From Lawsonibacter celer (GTDB lineage Bacteria > Bacillota > Clostridia > Oscillospirales > Oscillospiraceae): a DNA stretch of 64,000 bases. Within the stretch, counting starts at the first letter, position 1. Every line of letters starts with the position of its first letter. The stretch spans positions 62,001-126,000 of the forward strand of contig NZ_JACOEA010000003.1 in assembly GCF_014281125.1 (NCBI RefSeq), read 5' to 3'. The translations under genes and the position numbers were made by a program. Shown here one piece after another: positions 1 to 7,647 of this stretch. The notes below the pieces were generated by a model that saw nothing but the letters and a program-made list of their open reading frames with translations, searched no databases and was not told the origin of the DNA.

Positions 1-289
1 AGGCCTCATTGCGGAAGAAGTCCCCGTCCGCGATGGACTTGGAGATCCGGGGCAGGTCCTGGAACACCACCCGTCCGGCGCCGATGTTGGTGTGCCCTAC
101 CTCAGAGTTGCCCATCTGCCCCTCGGGCAGGCCCACGTCCAGCCCGGAGGCGGACAGCCTGCACTTGGGGTTGTGTGCAAAGAGCCGGTCCAGATTGGGG
201 GTACGCGCGTTTTTGATGGCATTGCCCACCACGTCGTCTCTCAGGCCAAAGCCATCCATGATGATCAGGGTGGTTGGTGTCTTACTCAT
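1..289 (-). CDS. gpmI: 2,3-bisphosphoglycerate-independent phosphoglycerate mutase, N-terminal part
   Basis: This enzyme interconverts 3- and 2-phosphoglycerate in lower glycolysis, using two metal ions and a phosphoserine intermediate. The 96 visible residues begin [15 protein letters not shown]. The MDGFG segment carries the first metal-binding Asp. The catalytic serine is residue 62, in the QMGNSEVGH motif. The gene runs off the left edge, so most of the roughly 510-residue protein is outside the window. It starts 34 bases after the tpiA stop and is the fourth gene of the trmL-pgk-tpiA-gpmI transcript. The family assignment is firm; only the 3' end is missing. Confidence 0.95.
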   Translation of the reverse strand, partial: MSKTPTTLIIMDGFGLRDDVVGNAIKNARTPNLDRLFAHNPKCRLSASGLDVGLPEGQMGNSEVGHTNIGAGRVVFQDLPRISKSIADGDFFRNEA

Positions 290-323
290 AAAAAACCTCG
301 ATCCTATCCGTTTGGAAAATCAG

Positions 324-1097
324 TTACTCCTGATTGGCCGCGTTCACGATCTGCACAAAATCCGGGGCTTTCAGGCTCGCCCCGCCGATCAGGCCGCCGT
401 CCACGTCGGGCTGGGCCAGCAGCTCTGCGGCGTTCCTGGCGTTCATAGAGCCCCCATACTGGATGGTGACGGAACGGGCCACACGGGCGCCGTACAGCTT
501 GCGGACCACCGCGCGGATGGCCTCGCACACCTCTCCCGCCTGTTCGGCGGTGGCGGTCTTGCCAGTGCCGATGGCCCAGAGGGGCTCATAGGCGATCACC
601 ACATGGCGCATCTTGTCCGCGGGCACGCCGGCCAGAGCCACCTTCACCTGATAGGTAATCAGCTCCATGGTCACACCCAATTCCCGCTGCTCCAGGCTCT
701 CCCCCACGCACACGATGGGATACAGGCCGGCGTCCAGGGCGGCGCGCACCTTCTTGTTGACGGTAAAGTCAGTCTCATTGTAGTACTGGCGCCGCTCGGA
801 GTGGCCGATAATCACATACTTGACCCCCGCCTCCTTGAGCATTTCCACCGTCACCTCGCCGGTATAGGCCCCATGGGATTCAGAGTGACAGTTCTCCGCG
901 CCAATCGCCACACGGCTGTCCTTAAAAGCGCGCACAGCGGCGGGAATGTTCACATAGGGCACGCACAAAACCACTTCGCACCACTTGGGCTTGCCCAGCA
1001 GAGGCTTGAGCTCCTCGGCAAAGGCCTTGGTCTCTGAAATGGTCTTGTTCATTTTCCAGTTTCCAGCAATAATGGTCTTTCTATAGCGGCGATTCAT
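324..1097 (-). CDS. tpiA: triosephosphate isomerase
   Basis: TpiA interconverts dihydroxyacetone phosphate and glyceraldehyde-3-phosphate in the cytoplasm. The 257 residues are full length for the TIM-barrel family. The substrate-binding N-x-K segment is at AGNWKMN (Lys15). The electrophilic His99 is in IGHSERR, and the catalytic base Glu171 is in AYEPLWAIGTG, followed by loop 6. The phosphate-binding QYGGS motif is near residue 222. An AAGGA ribosome site lies just before the ATG. The gene sits 70 bases after pgk, so consecutive steps of lower glycolysis are co-transcribed. Confidence 0.98.
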   Translation of the reverse strand: MNRRYRKTIIAGNWKMNKTISETKAFAEELKPLLGKPKWCEVVLCVPYVNIPAAVRAFKDSRVAIGAENCHSESHGAYTGEVTVEMLKEAGVKYVIIGHSERRQYYNETDFTVNKKVRAALDAGLYPIVCVGESLEQRELGVTMELITYQVKVALAGVPADKMRHVVIAYEPLWAIGTGKTATAEQAGEVCEAIRAVVRKLYGARVARSVTIQYGGSMNARNAAELLAQPDVDGGLIGGASLKAPDFVQIVNAANQE

Positions 1098-1167
1098 CGC
1101 AATTCAATCCTTTCGATTCTTCTCTTCTTTCGCAGGTGGGAGATCTTGCTGCGCCGGGCCCCCGGTC

Positions 1168-2436
1168 TTACCGGTCCAGCAGACAGGCCACTCCGGGGAG
1201 TTCTTTACCTTCCATAAACTCCAGAGAGGCGCCGCCGCCGGTGGAGATGTGAGTCATCTTGTCGGCATAGCCCAGCTGCTGCACGGCGGCCGCGCTGTCT
1301 CCGCCGCCGATGATGGTAATGGCGGCGGTCCCGCTCAGAGCCTTGGCCACAGCCTCGGTGCCCTTGGCAAAGGCGGGGAACTCAAACACGCCCATGGGCC
1401 CGTTCCAGATGATGGTGCCGGCATCCTTCACGGCCTCGCTGTAGGCGGCGATCGCCTTGGGGCCGATATCCATGCCCATGCAGTCATCGGGAATATTCAT
1501 GCTGTCCACGGTAATGGGCTCGGCGTCGGCGGAAAACTCCTTGGCACATACGGTGTCCTCGGGCAGCAGCAGCTTGACGCCCTTGTCCGCGGCCTTCTTC
1601 ATCATTTCGTTGCAGTAATCCAGCCAGTCGGCCTCCAGCAGGGACTTGCCCACGGAGCCGCCCTGGGCCTTCAGGAACGTATAGGTCATGCCGCCGCCGA
1701 TGATGATGGTATCGGCGATCTCCAGCAGGTTGTTGATCACGCCGATCTTGGAGGACACCTTGGAGCCTCCCAGGATAGCCACCAGGGGCCGCTTGGGATT
1801 GGCCAGGGCGCCGCCGATGATCTCCAGCTCCTTCTGGATGAGGAAGCCGGACACGGCCGGCAGATAATCGGCCACGCCGGCGGTGGAGGCGTGGGCGCGG
1901 TGCACAGCCCCGAAGGCGTCGGACACGTAGACCTGGGCCATAGAGGCCATCTTCTTGGCCAGCTCAGGGTCGTTCTTGGTCTCCCCCTTCTCAAAGCGGG
2001 TGTTCTCCAGCAGCAGAATCTCCCCGGGCTTCAGCGCGGCGGCCTTGGCGGTGGCGTCGGGGCCCACCACATCGGCGGCCATAATGACCTCCCGGCCCAG
2101 CAGCTCACCCAGGCGCTTGGCCACAGGGGCCAGGGAGAGCTTCTTCAGGGACTTTTTCCACTCCTCCTCCGTAAGGGAAGCAGGGTCCTTCCCCTTCTCC
2201 GCCTGCTTCTTCACGTAGGACTCAAAGGTGGCGTTGGGCTTGCCCAGATGGGAGCAGGCAATGACAGCCGCACCCTGGTCCAGCAGATACTGGATGGTGG
2301 GCAGGGCGGCGCGGATACGCTTGTCGTCGGTAATGGCGCCGGTGGCCTTGTCCTGAGGGACGTTGAAGTCGCAGCGCAGCAGGACCTTCTTGCCCTTCAC
2401 GTCCACGTCCTTGACAGTCTTTTTGTTGTAATTCAT
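1168..2436 (-). CDS. pgk: phosphoglycerate kinase
   Basis: Pgk transfers phosphate from 1,3-bisphosphoglycerate to ADP. I placed the start at the ATG at 2436 because an AAAGGAG site precedes it and the protein then begins [22 protein letters not shown], as expected for the family. The RCDFNVP substrate motif and the C-terminal IIGGGDS and STGGGASLE nucleotide loops are present. At 422 residues it is about 25 longer than usual. The excess is a Lys/Glu-rich insertion near residues 69-97, between the HLGKP loop and the SLAPVAKRL helix. The ATG overlaps the trmL stop in an ATGA, so the two are probably translationally coupled. Confidence 0.97.
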   Translation of the reverse strand: MNYNKKTVKDVDVKGKKVLLRCDFNVPQDKATGAITDDKRIRAALPTIQYLLDQGAAVIACSHLGKPNATFESYVKKQAEKGKDPASLTEEEWKKSLKKLSLAPVAKRLGELLGREVIMAADVVGPDATAKAAALKPGEILLLENTRFEKGETKNDPELAKKMASMAQVYVSDAFGAVHRAHASTAGVADYLPAVSGFLIQKELEIIGGALANPKRPLVAILGGSKVSSKIGVINNLLEIADTIIIGGGMTYTFLKAQGGSVGKSLLEADWLDYCNEMMKKAADKGVKLLLPEDTVCAKEFSADAEPITVDSMNIPDDCMGMDIGPKAIAAYSEAVKDAGTIIWNGPMGVFEFPAFAKGTEAVAKALSGTAAITIIGGGDSAAAVQQLGYADKMTHISTGGGASLEFMEGKELPGVACLLDR

Positions 2437-2954
2437 ACAGATACCTCTCCTTTCGCCTGTGCCCCGCAGGATGGCTCCGCCATCTCGCCCACCCCGGTCA
2501 GGCCGGGGAAATCCAGCTGCCGCAGGGCCTCGTATGCTAAAATAGCCGCAGAATTCGACAGGTTTAAACACCGGGCCTCCGCCCGGATGGGAATGCGGAT
2601 ACAGCGCTGGCGGTGCTGCTCCCGAAAGGCCTGGGGCAGACCGGCGGTCTCCTTGCCGAAGATCAGGTAGCAGTTGTCCCGGAACCGGGCCTGGGTATAG
2701 TCCCTGGGAGCCTTGGTGGTAGCCAGCCAGATGTCCTGGGCGCCGGTTTTCTGGAAAAAGTCCTCCAGATCTTCGTACACATGCAGGTCCACCAGGTGCC
2801 AGTAGTCCAGGCCGGCCCGCTTCACCGCCTTGTCGCTGATATCAAAGCCCAGGGGTTTGATCAGGTGCAGCCGGCTGCCGGTGACCGCGCAGGTGCGGGC
2901 GATATTGCCGGTATTCTGGGGGATCTCCGGCTCAAAGAGCACGATATTGATCAT
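2433..2954 (-). CDS. trmL: tRNA (cytidine/uridine-34-2'-O)-methyltransferase, SPOUT family
   Basis: TrmL is a SAM-dependent SPOUT methyltransferase that 2'-O-methylates the wobble base of certain Leu tRNAs. The 173-residue protein starts [20 protein letters not shown], with the family's N-terminal NTGNIAR motif. It has the trefoil-knot motifs [11 protein letters not shown] and [18 protein letters not shown]. Length is normal (about 155-175). It is the first gene after the promoter at 2997-3025 and overlaps pgk by four bases. Having a tRNA modification gene lead a glycolytic operon is unusual but need not imply a functional link. Confidence 0.9.
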   Translation of the reverse strand: MINIVLFEPEIPQNTGNIARTCAVTGSRLHLIKPLGFDISDKAVKRAGLDYWHLVDLHVYEDLEDFFQKTGAQDIWLATTKAPRDYTQARFRDNCYLIFGKETAGLPQAFREQHRQRCIRIPIRAEARCLNLSNSAAILAYEALRQLDFPGLTGVGEMAEPSCGAQAKGEVSV

Positions 2955-2996
2955 CTTCCCTGCACCTTCCCTTCTCTCCCATAGTCAGCGCAGGCT

Positions 2997-3025
2997 ATTG
3001 TACTCCAAATTTAAGAGAATTTCAA
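2997..3025 (-). promoter_or_regulatory. SigA-type promoter of the trmL-pgk-tpiA-gpmI operon
   Basis: On the minus strand TTGAAA and TACAAT are separated by exactly 17 bases, ending about 40 bases before trmL. This is a near-consensus housekeeping promoter with no competing start downstream, so it probably drives the whole operon. Confidence 0.8.
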
Positions 3026-3134
3026 CACCAAAACGGTGAAAAAGAGCTAAAATGCTCAGTTTTCTTTCGTCAAAGGGTTGAAATATCAGGATTTCCAAAG
3101 TTTTATTTTCTTACTTTCCCAGCGGCGAAAAATG

Positions 3135-3143
3135 TGCTATGAT
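3135..3143 (+). promoter_or_regulatory. putative extended -10 promoter for proBA
   Basis: TGCTATGAT matches an extended -10 element about 50 bases before proB. No good -35 hexamer is seen at 17 bases, though TTGAAA lies further upstream at 3078-3083. It is back to back with the trmL promoter. Confidence 0.45.
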
Positions 3144-3194
3144 AGGCACGGCTAAAGAAAAGCGTCCGCGCCCAGCGCGGGTGCGGACAGGAGC

Positions 3195-4016
3195 GTGAGT
3201 CAGTTGCATCAGGAAACCCAGTGCCGCCGCATTGTGGTCAAGGTGGGCACCTCCACCCTGACCCGGGACAGCGGCAGCTTGAATCTGCACAACATGGACC
3301 ATTTGGCGCGGGTCTTATCCGACCTGCAGGGCACTGGCCATGAAATCGTCCTGGTATCCTCCGGCGCCATCGCCATCGGCACCAAAAAGCTGCGTCTGCC
3401 GGAGCGCCCCACCGAACTGCGCGCCAAACAGGCCACCGCCGCCGTAGGGCAGTGCATGATGATGCATGTCTACGACAAGCTGTTCTCCGAGTATAACCGC
3501 ACGGTGGCCCAGATCCTGCTCACCGGAGAGGATGTGGACGCCCCGGTCCGGTCGGAGCACCTGCATAACACCTTTGAAGCCCTGCTGGAGCTGGGGGTCA
3601 TCCCGGTGGTCAACGAAAACGACTCCGTCTCCTCCGCCGAGATTGAGACCGGCCACTGCAAGGTGCTGGGTGACAACGACACCCTCTCCGCCATTGTGGC
3701 CCGCCTGTGCGGCGCGGATCTGCTGATCCTGCTCTCCGACATCGACGGCCTTTACGACGCCGACCCCCACAAGGACCCCAATGCCAGGCTGATCCGCCGG
3801 GTGAGCGCGGTCACACCCGAGCTGCGGGCCATGGCCGGCGGGGCGGGTACCTGGCGGGGGACCGGCGGCATGGCCACCAAGCTCAACGCCGCGGAGACCG
3901 CTCTGGCCGCCGGCATTGAGATGGTCATTGCAAACGGCAACAATATGGACGCCATCTATGACATCGTAGCCGGAAAAGACGTGGGAACACGCTTTGCACT
4001 GGAAGAACGCCGCTGA
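3195..4016 (+). CDS. proB: glutamate 5-kinase
   Basis: ProB phosphorylates glutamate to gamma-glutamyl phosphate, the first step of proline synthesis and the usual point of proline feedback. The amino-acid-kinase fold is clear: VVKVGTSTL near the N terminus, SSGAIAIG, NENDSVS, and DIDGLYDADP followed by GTGGMATKL. It has 273 residues and ends after the kinase domain, so the C-terminal PUA domain of E. coli ProB (367 residues) is absent. The GTG at 3195 is only one base from the AGGAG site. A TTG at 3204, ten bases from that site, may be the true start. proA follows after 17 bases. Confidence 0.95.
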   Translation: MSQLHQETQCRRIVVKVGTSTLTRDSGSLNLHNMDHLARVLSDLQGTGHEIVLVSSGAIAIGTKKLRLPERPTELRAKQATAAVGQCMMMHVYDKLFSEYNRTVAQILLTGEDVDAPVRSEHLHNTFEALLELGVIPVVNENDSVSSAEIETGHCKVLGDNDTLSAIVARLCGADLLILLSDIDGLYDADPHKDPNARLIRRVSAVTPELRAMAGGAGTWRGTGGMATKLNAAETALAAGIEMVIANGNNMDAIYDIVAGKDVGTRFALEERR

Positions 4017-4033
4017 GAACAGGAGGGACTGAC

Positions 4034-5281
4034 ATGACTATTTTGGAAACCCAGGGGCTGAGCGCCAAAAATGCGGAGCGAACCCTCTGCGTCGCGGGCA
4101 GCGCCAAAAAGGACGCCGCGCTGGAGGCCATCGCCGCGGCCATTGAGACCCGGCAGGAGGAAATCCTCGCCGCCAACGCCCAGGATGTGGCCGCCGCCCA
4201 GGAGGCTGGCATGCGCGCGTCTCTGGTGGACCGCCTGTCCCTGGACGCCGGGCGCATCGCCGGCATTGTGGAGGGGGTCCGCCAGGTCAAGGCCCTGCCC
4301 GACCCCATCGGCCAGGTCATCCGGGAGAGCCGTCGGCCCAACGGGCTGATCATCGGCAAGCGCCGGGTCCCCCTGGGCGTCATCGGCATGATCTATGAGG
4401 CCCGGCCCAATGTGACCGTGGACGCCGCCGTTCTCTGCCTGAAGGCTGGCAACGTGGTCATCCTCCGGGGCGGCAAGGAAGCTTTCCGCTCCAACAAGGC
4501 CTTTGTGGCCATTATGCGGGACGCGCTGGAGTCCGCGGGCCTGCCCCGGGACTGCATCTCTCTGGTGGAGGACACCAGCCGGGAGAGCGCCCGGGAGCTG
4601 ATGAACCTGACCGGGTATCTGGACGTGCTCATCCCCCGTGGTGGCGCAGGCCTGATCCGCACGGTGGTGGAAAACGCCAAGGTGCCGGTCATTGAGACCG
4701 GCGTAGGGGTGTGCCACATCTATGTGCACGGCGAGGCCGACCTGGACATGGCCGCCCGCATTCTGTTCAACGCCAAATGCTCCCGCCCGTCGGTGTGCAA
4801 CGCCGCCGAATGCCTGCTGGTGGACCGGGCAGTGGCCCGGGACTTCCTGCCCATGGTCTGGCAGCTGCTCAAGTCCAAGGATGTGGAGCTGCGGGGCTGC
4901 CCCCTCGCCCGGGATATTCTGGGCCAGGCCGTCAGGCCCGCCGCCACCGAGGACTGGGACACGGAGTTCGGCGACTATATTCTGGCCGTCAAGGTGGTCT
5001 CCGGCTATGAGGAGGCGGTGGACTTCATCCGGGAGCACGGCACCGGGCACTCGGAGGCTATCGTCACCAACAGCTATTTTACTGCCCAGCGCTTTCTGGA
5101 TGAGGTGGACGCGGCGGCGGTCTACGTCAACGCCTCCACCCGCTTCACCGACGGCTTTGAGTTTGGTCTGGGCGCGGAGATCGGCATCTCCACCCAGAAG
5201 ATGCACGCCCGGGGCCCTATGGGCCTGGAAGAGCTGACCTCCAGCAAATTCGTCGTTTACGGCACCGGCCAGGTGCGGTGA
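4034..5281 (+). CDS. proA: glutamate-5-semialdehyde dehydrogenase (gamma-glutamyl phosphate reductase)
   Basis: ProA reduces gamma-glutamyl phosphate with NADPH to glutamate-5-semialdehyde, which cyclises to pyrroline-5-carboxylate. The 415 residues are normal for the family. The catalytic Cys255 lies in SVCNAAE. The glycine-rich NADP segment around residues 136-150 (KAGNVVILRGGKEA) and the C-terminal GPMGLEELTSSK are present. An AGGAGGG site stands nine bases before the ATG. It pairs with proB in a two-gene operon ended by the terminator at 5323. No proC is in the window. Confidence 0.97.
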   Translation: MTILETQGLSAKNAERTLCVAGSAKKDAALEAIAAAIETRQEEILAANAQDVAAAQEAGMRASLVDRLSLDAGRIAGIVEGVRQVKALPDPIGQVIRESRRPNGLIIGKRRVPLGVIGMIYEARPNVTVDAAVLCLKAGNVVILRGGKEAFRSNKAFVAIMRDALESAGLPRDCISLVEDTSRESARELMNLTGYLDVLIPRGGAGLIRTVVENAKVPVIETGVGVCHIYVHGEADLDMAARILFNAKCSRPSVCNAAECLLVDRAVARDFLPMVWQLLKSKDVELRGCPLARDILGQAVRPAATEDWDTEFGDYILAVKVVSGYEEAVDFIREHGTGHSEAIVTNSYFTAQRFLDEVDAAAVYVNASTRFTDGFEFGLGAEIGISTQKMHARGPMGLEELTSSKFVVYGTGQVR

Positions 5282-5322
5282 GCATAGGATAGAGCGGCTC
5301 CCCCCTTCCTCACCCCGGTACA

Positions 5323-5354
5323 TACGGCGGGCCGGTCGGCCCGCCGTATTTTTT
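5323..5354 (+). terminator. terminator of proBA
   Basis: A perfect 11-bp GC-rich stem (TACGGCGGGCC with its complement) and a short loop are followed by six T residues, 42 bases after the proA stop. Confidence 0.9.
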
Positions 5355-5371
5355 GATGGGAGGCGCCAGTG

Positions 5372-5749
5372 ATGGAATGGATGCAGGAATTGACGCTGGA
5401 CAGCGGCGGCCTTTTGGTCTGCCGCCCTGCAGCGCTGACACCGGGTGACGGCGGCCAGGTGGTGGATGTGTTCCTCTGCCTGAAAGACGTCCAGCCTGAG
5501 CGGCGGGTGGCCGCAGCCGTCAGCCTGGACGAACTGGATGCGGCCGGAGAGGCCCACCCCAGGGGGCTGCGGGTTTTAGCCCTTCCCGCCCGTCATGGGC
5601 GGGAGCCGGGGGAATTGACCGCCCCGCCGGTGCGTTTTGTCCTTCCCGACGAGTGGAGCGAGAGCGGCGGCGGCCCCCGGCGGCTGGTTCTCCGGATCGA
5701 CGCCCACTACATGGACCGCGGCGAGCGCTGCCCCCTGCCGGAAGCATAA
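5372..5749 (+). CDS. hypothetical protein, 125 residues
   Basis: I do not recognise this protein. It starts at ATG 5372 with a GGGAGG site eight bases upstream; a GTG at 5369 is directly adjacent. The product is acidic and Arg/Pro-rich, has no membrane segment, signal peptide or Cys-pair motif, and ends in RGERCPLPEA. It alternates short beta-like hydrophobic runs (GGLLVCRP, VVDVFLCL, RRLVLRIDAHY), which suggests a small beta-rich domain. The gene is isolated between two strong terminators. Codon use resembles its neighbours, so it is probably a resident gene. Confidence 0.6.
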   Translation: MEWMQELTLDSGGLLVCRPAALTPGDGGQVVDVFLCLKDVQPERRVAAAVSLDELDAAGEAHPRGLRVLALPARHGREPGELTAPPVRFVLPDEWSESGGGPRRLVLRIDAHYMDRGERCPLPEA

Positions 5750-5750
5750 G

Positions 5751-5795
5751 AAAAGGACCTGCCGCAGAATGTACGATTCTGCGGCAGGTCCTTTT
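5751..5795. terminator. bidirectional-looking terminator after the small orphan gene
   Basis: A perfect 20-bp inverted repeat (AAAAGGACCTGCCGCAGAAT and its complement) with a five-base loop carries an A-run on one side and a T-run on the other, starting at the stop of the preceding gene. Confidence 0.9.
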
Positions 5796-5839
5796 CTCAC
5801 AGTAATCAATATATACAAAATTTAAAAACATAGAATCTG

Positions 5840-5868
5840 TTGATATTTGTAAAATGGCATGATAGATT
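5840..5868 (+). promoter_or_regulatory. weak putative promoter in the AT-rich patch
   Basis: TTGATA and TAGATT are 17 bases apart with TGA directly before the -10. It is 130 bases before the pseudogene. The rest of 5796-5998 is AT-rich and holds only a seven-codon open frame near 5890 with a purine-rich stretch after it. I see no gene there. Confidence 0.35.
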
Positions 5869-5998
5869 AATTTGAAGAGACAGCCGCAATGACCGCCGAA
5901 TCACGGCATTGAGAGAGGAGAAAGCCCCTAGGCTAAATTCGTTTTAAACGCTGTTTTGGAACATAATAACACTTATTCTATAGCAGGGGGCAAACATT

Positions 5999-6229
5999 AT
6001 GCTAAAAAAGTATTCGCCTTGATTTTGTACTTATCTATGATAAACGGACTGTTTTCCAGCACAGATATTACAGCCAGAGGTTTAGATACTTTCTGCTGAG
6101 AAAGATAATTACGGGCAAATTATAAAGGAAGTTACCGTCCTTGGAGATACCATCTTTTCGTATGAATACTCAGATGAAAGTATTTTAGACTCATTGGACA
6201 GAGGGATGCCTTATGAAGAAGCGATATGA
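5999..6229 (+). pseudogene. frameshifted small exported protein remnant
   Basis: An ATG at 5999, preceded by AGGGGG, opens a frame that stops after seven codons. Moving by one base inside the A-run at 6003-6008 restores a signal-peptide-like frame (KKVFALILYLSMINGLFSS). That frame runs to a stop near 6096. A second one-base shift near 6091 restores the original frame, which continues as AEKDNYGQIIKEVTVLGD and ends in MPYEEAI at 6229. Two compensating frameshifts and several in-frame stops mark this as a decayed gene, or as two sequencing errors in homopolymers. The reconstructed product is about 76 residues. It is AT-rich compared with its surroundings. Confidence 0.6.
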
Positions 6230-6389
6230 GGTTTCCATGGCATTATCCGCAGTGGGGATTTTTCTGATGCTCGGGGGGATCATTTACAGTCTTGTTTTTC
6301 AGATCGGCCGCGATATTATTCCATTGTACATCATTCTGCTGGTGGGCCTGATTGCTAACTATGTGTCCGTCCACTCCAAATCAAAATAA
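6213..6389 (+). CDS. small two-helix membrane protein, 58 residues
   Basis: The frame begins MKKRYEVSMALSAVGIF and ends NYVSVHSKSK. Two hydrophobic segments are visible, about residues 9-30 and 35-52, separated by a short loop containing GRD, so an integral membrane hairpin is likely. It overlaps the end of the upstream pseudogene by 17 bases, the usual sign of translational coupling, so the two were probably once a pair. GAGGG lies close before the ATG. I do not recognise a family. It may still be expressed, because its own frame is intact. Confidence 0.55.
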   Translation: MKKRYEVSMALSAVGIFLMLGGIIYSLVFQIGRDIIPLYIILLVGLIANYVSVHSKSK

Positions 6390-6394
6390 GCAAT

Positions 6395-6432
6395 GAAAAA
6401 GCAGGCGCCCACACTTTTGTGGGTGCCTGCTT
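6395..6432 (-). terminator. terminator of the nadE-chrA-chrA operon
   Basis: A 15-bp stem (AAGCAGGCGCCCACA with one wobble) and a four-base loop are followed on the minus strand by five T residues, 28 bases after the last chrA stop. On the plus strand the T-run is poor, but it could also end the small membrane gene. Confidence 0.8.
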
Positions 6433-6459
6433 GTCATGTAAATTTGTTCCCGTATGTCC

Positions 6460-7050
6460 TTACAGCTTGAACACAATGCCCGCCACGGCGGACAGAGCGA
6501 TAAAAACGATGGGGTGGACCTTCTTCAGGGGCTTGAGCTGCAGGCAAATGAACACCACGCAAGCCAGGGCGATGGCGGGCCAGTAAAACAGCTGCGTCTT
6601 GGGGACAACCGACCCCGGCGCCATCTCCGGGCCCGCCGTCTCATGGAACATCAGGGCGATTGAGCACACCTGAGCCAGGGCGGCGGCGATCAGGGCCGTG
6701 GAGGCCGGACGAAGGCCGTAGAACACCGCGTCCACCGCCCGGCTCTCCCGAAACTTTTTCAGGAAGCCCGCGATGATGGCAATGACGATAATGGCGGGAC
6801 AGATCAGCCCCAGGGTGGCGACGATTCCCCCAAGCACGCCGCTGGTGTGAAAGCCCACATAGGTGGCCATATTCACCCCCATAGGGCCAGGAGTGGACTC
6901 GGAAATGGCGATCATATTGGCTAGATTGCCCGCAGTAAACCAGCCCGTCCGCGCCCCCATGTCACTAAGGAAGGGGATGGTGGCCAGGCCGCCGCCGACG
7001 GAAAAAAGCCCCACCTTGAAGAATTCGAAAAACAGCCGCAGGTAAATCAT
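6460..7050 (-). CDS. chrA: chromate transporter family protein, second half-size subunit
   Basis: ChrA-family proteins are membrane transporters linked to chromate efflux, though many homologues have no tested substrate. This 196-residue protein is one ChrA domain with about five to six hydrophobic segments. It shows the family motifs FKVGLFSVGGGLATIPFL at the N terminus and ISESTPGPMGVNMATYVG near residue 52. It overlaps the preceding chrA by an ATGA. Bacteria with half-size ChrA proteins usually encode two in tandem with opposite membrane topology, as here. Its place in the nadE transcript may be incidental. Confidence 0.88.
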   Translation of the reverse strand: MIYLRLFFEFFKVGLFSVGGGLATIPFLSDMGARTGWFTAGNLANMIAISESTPGPMGVNMATYVGFHTSGVLGGIVATLGLICPAIIVIAIIAGFLKKFRESRAVDAVFYGLRPASTALIAAALAQVCSIALMFHETAGPEMAPGSVVPKTQLFYWPAIALACVVFICLQLKPLKKVHPIVFIALSAVAGIVFKL

Positions 7051-7643
7051 TTCCTCAGCGCCCCCTTTGCCCCACGGATACAGAGCCCAGCCACGCCGGA
7101 GGCCACCACCAGCACCACCGGGGACAGGAGGAAGTTGAGGACCCGGCCCCAGAGCGTCCCGGCGTCAAAGGCAACAAAATTCCCGATAACGGCCAGCACC
7201 AGAACGATGGCAAAGATGATCACTGTCGGCTTATCCACCAGAGCGTTTTTGCGCAGCTTAAGCACACTGGAGAGAATCAGGGCGCACACGCAGGCCCGCA
7301 CCCCGGCAAACGCGTGAACCACCACCGGCAGGTCCGCAAAATTCTGCAGGAAGGCCGCGATAACCATAATAATGATAATGGACGGGAATACCAGCCCCAG
7401 GGTGGCCGCAATCCCGCCGGGAATGCCCTTAAGCTTCTGCCCCACAAAGGTGGCGGTATTGACGGCAATGACGCCGGGCGTACACTGGCCGATGGCAAAG
7501 TAGTCGGTCAGCTCCCCGTCCGTTGCCCAGCCCCTTTTCTCCACAATCTCACGCTGGAGAATGGGCAGCATGGCGTAACCGCCGCCGAAGGTGCACACCC
7601 CGATTTTGGCGAAGGTAAAAAACAAATCTAGATAGAGATTCAT
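7047..7643 (-). CDS. chrA: chromate transporter family protein, first half-size subunit
   Basis: This 198-residue half-size ChrA domain carries FAKIGVCTFGGGYAMLPIL and FAIGQCTPGVIAVNTATFVG, the counterparts of the motifs in the downstream subunit. Several hydrophobic segments indicate an integral membrane protein. I chose the ATG at 7643, giving MNLYLDLFFTF, because GGAGGGG and GGAG occur just upstream at the end of nadE and the next in-frame start lies inside nadE. Only four bases separate it from the nadE stop, so it is expressed from the nadE promoter. The two subunits probably form a heterodimer. Confidence 0.88.
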   Translation of the reverse strand: MNLYLDLFFTFAKIGVCTFGGGYAMLPILQREIVEKRGWATDGELTDYFAIGQCTPGVIAVNTATFVGQKLKGIPGGIAATLGLVFPSIIIIMVIAAFLQNFADLPVVVHAFAGVRACVCALILSSVLKLRKNALVDKPTVIIFAIVLVLAVIGNFVAFDAGTLWGRVLNFLLSPVVLVVASGVAGLCIRGAKGALRK

Positions 7644-7647
7644 ACGC

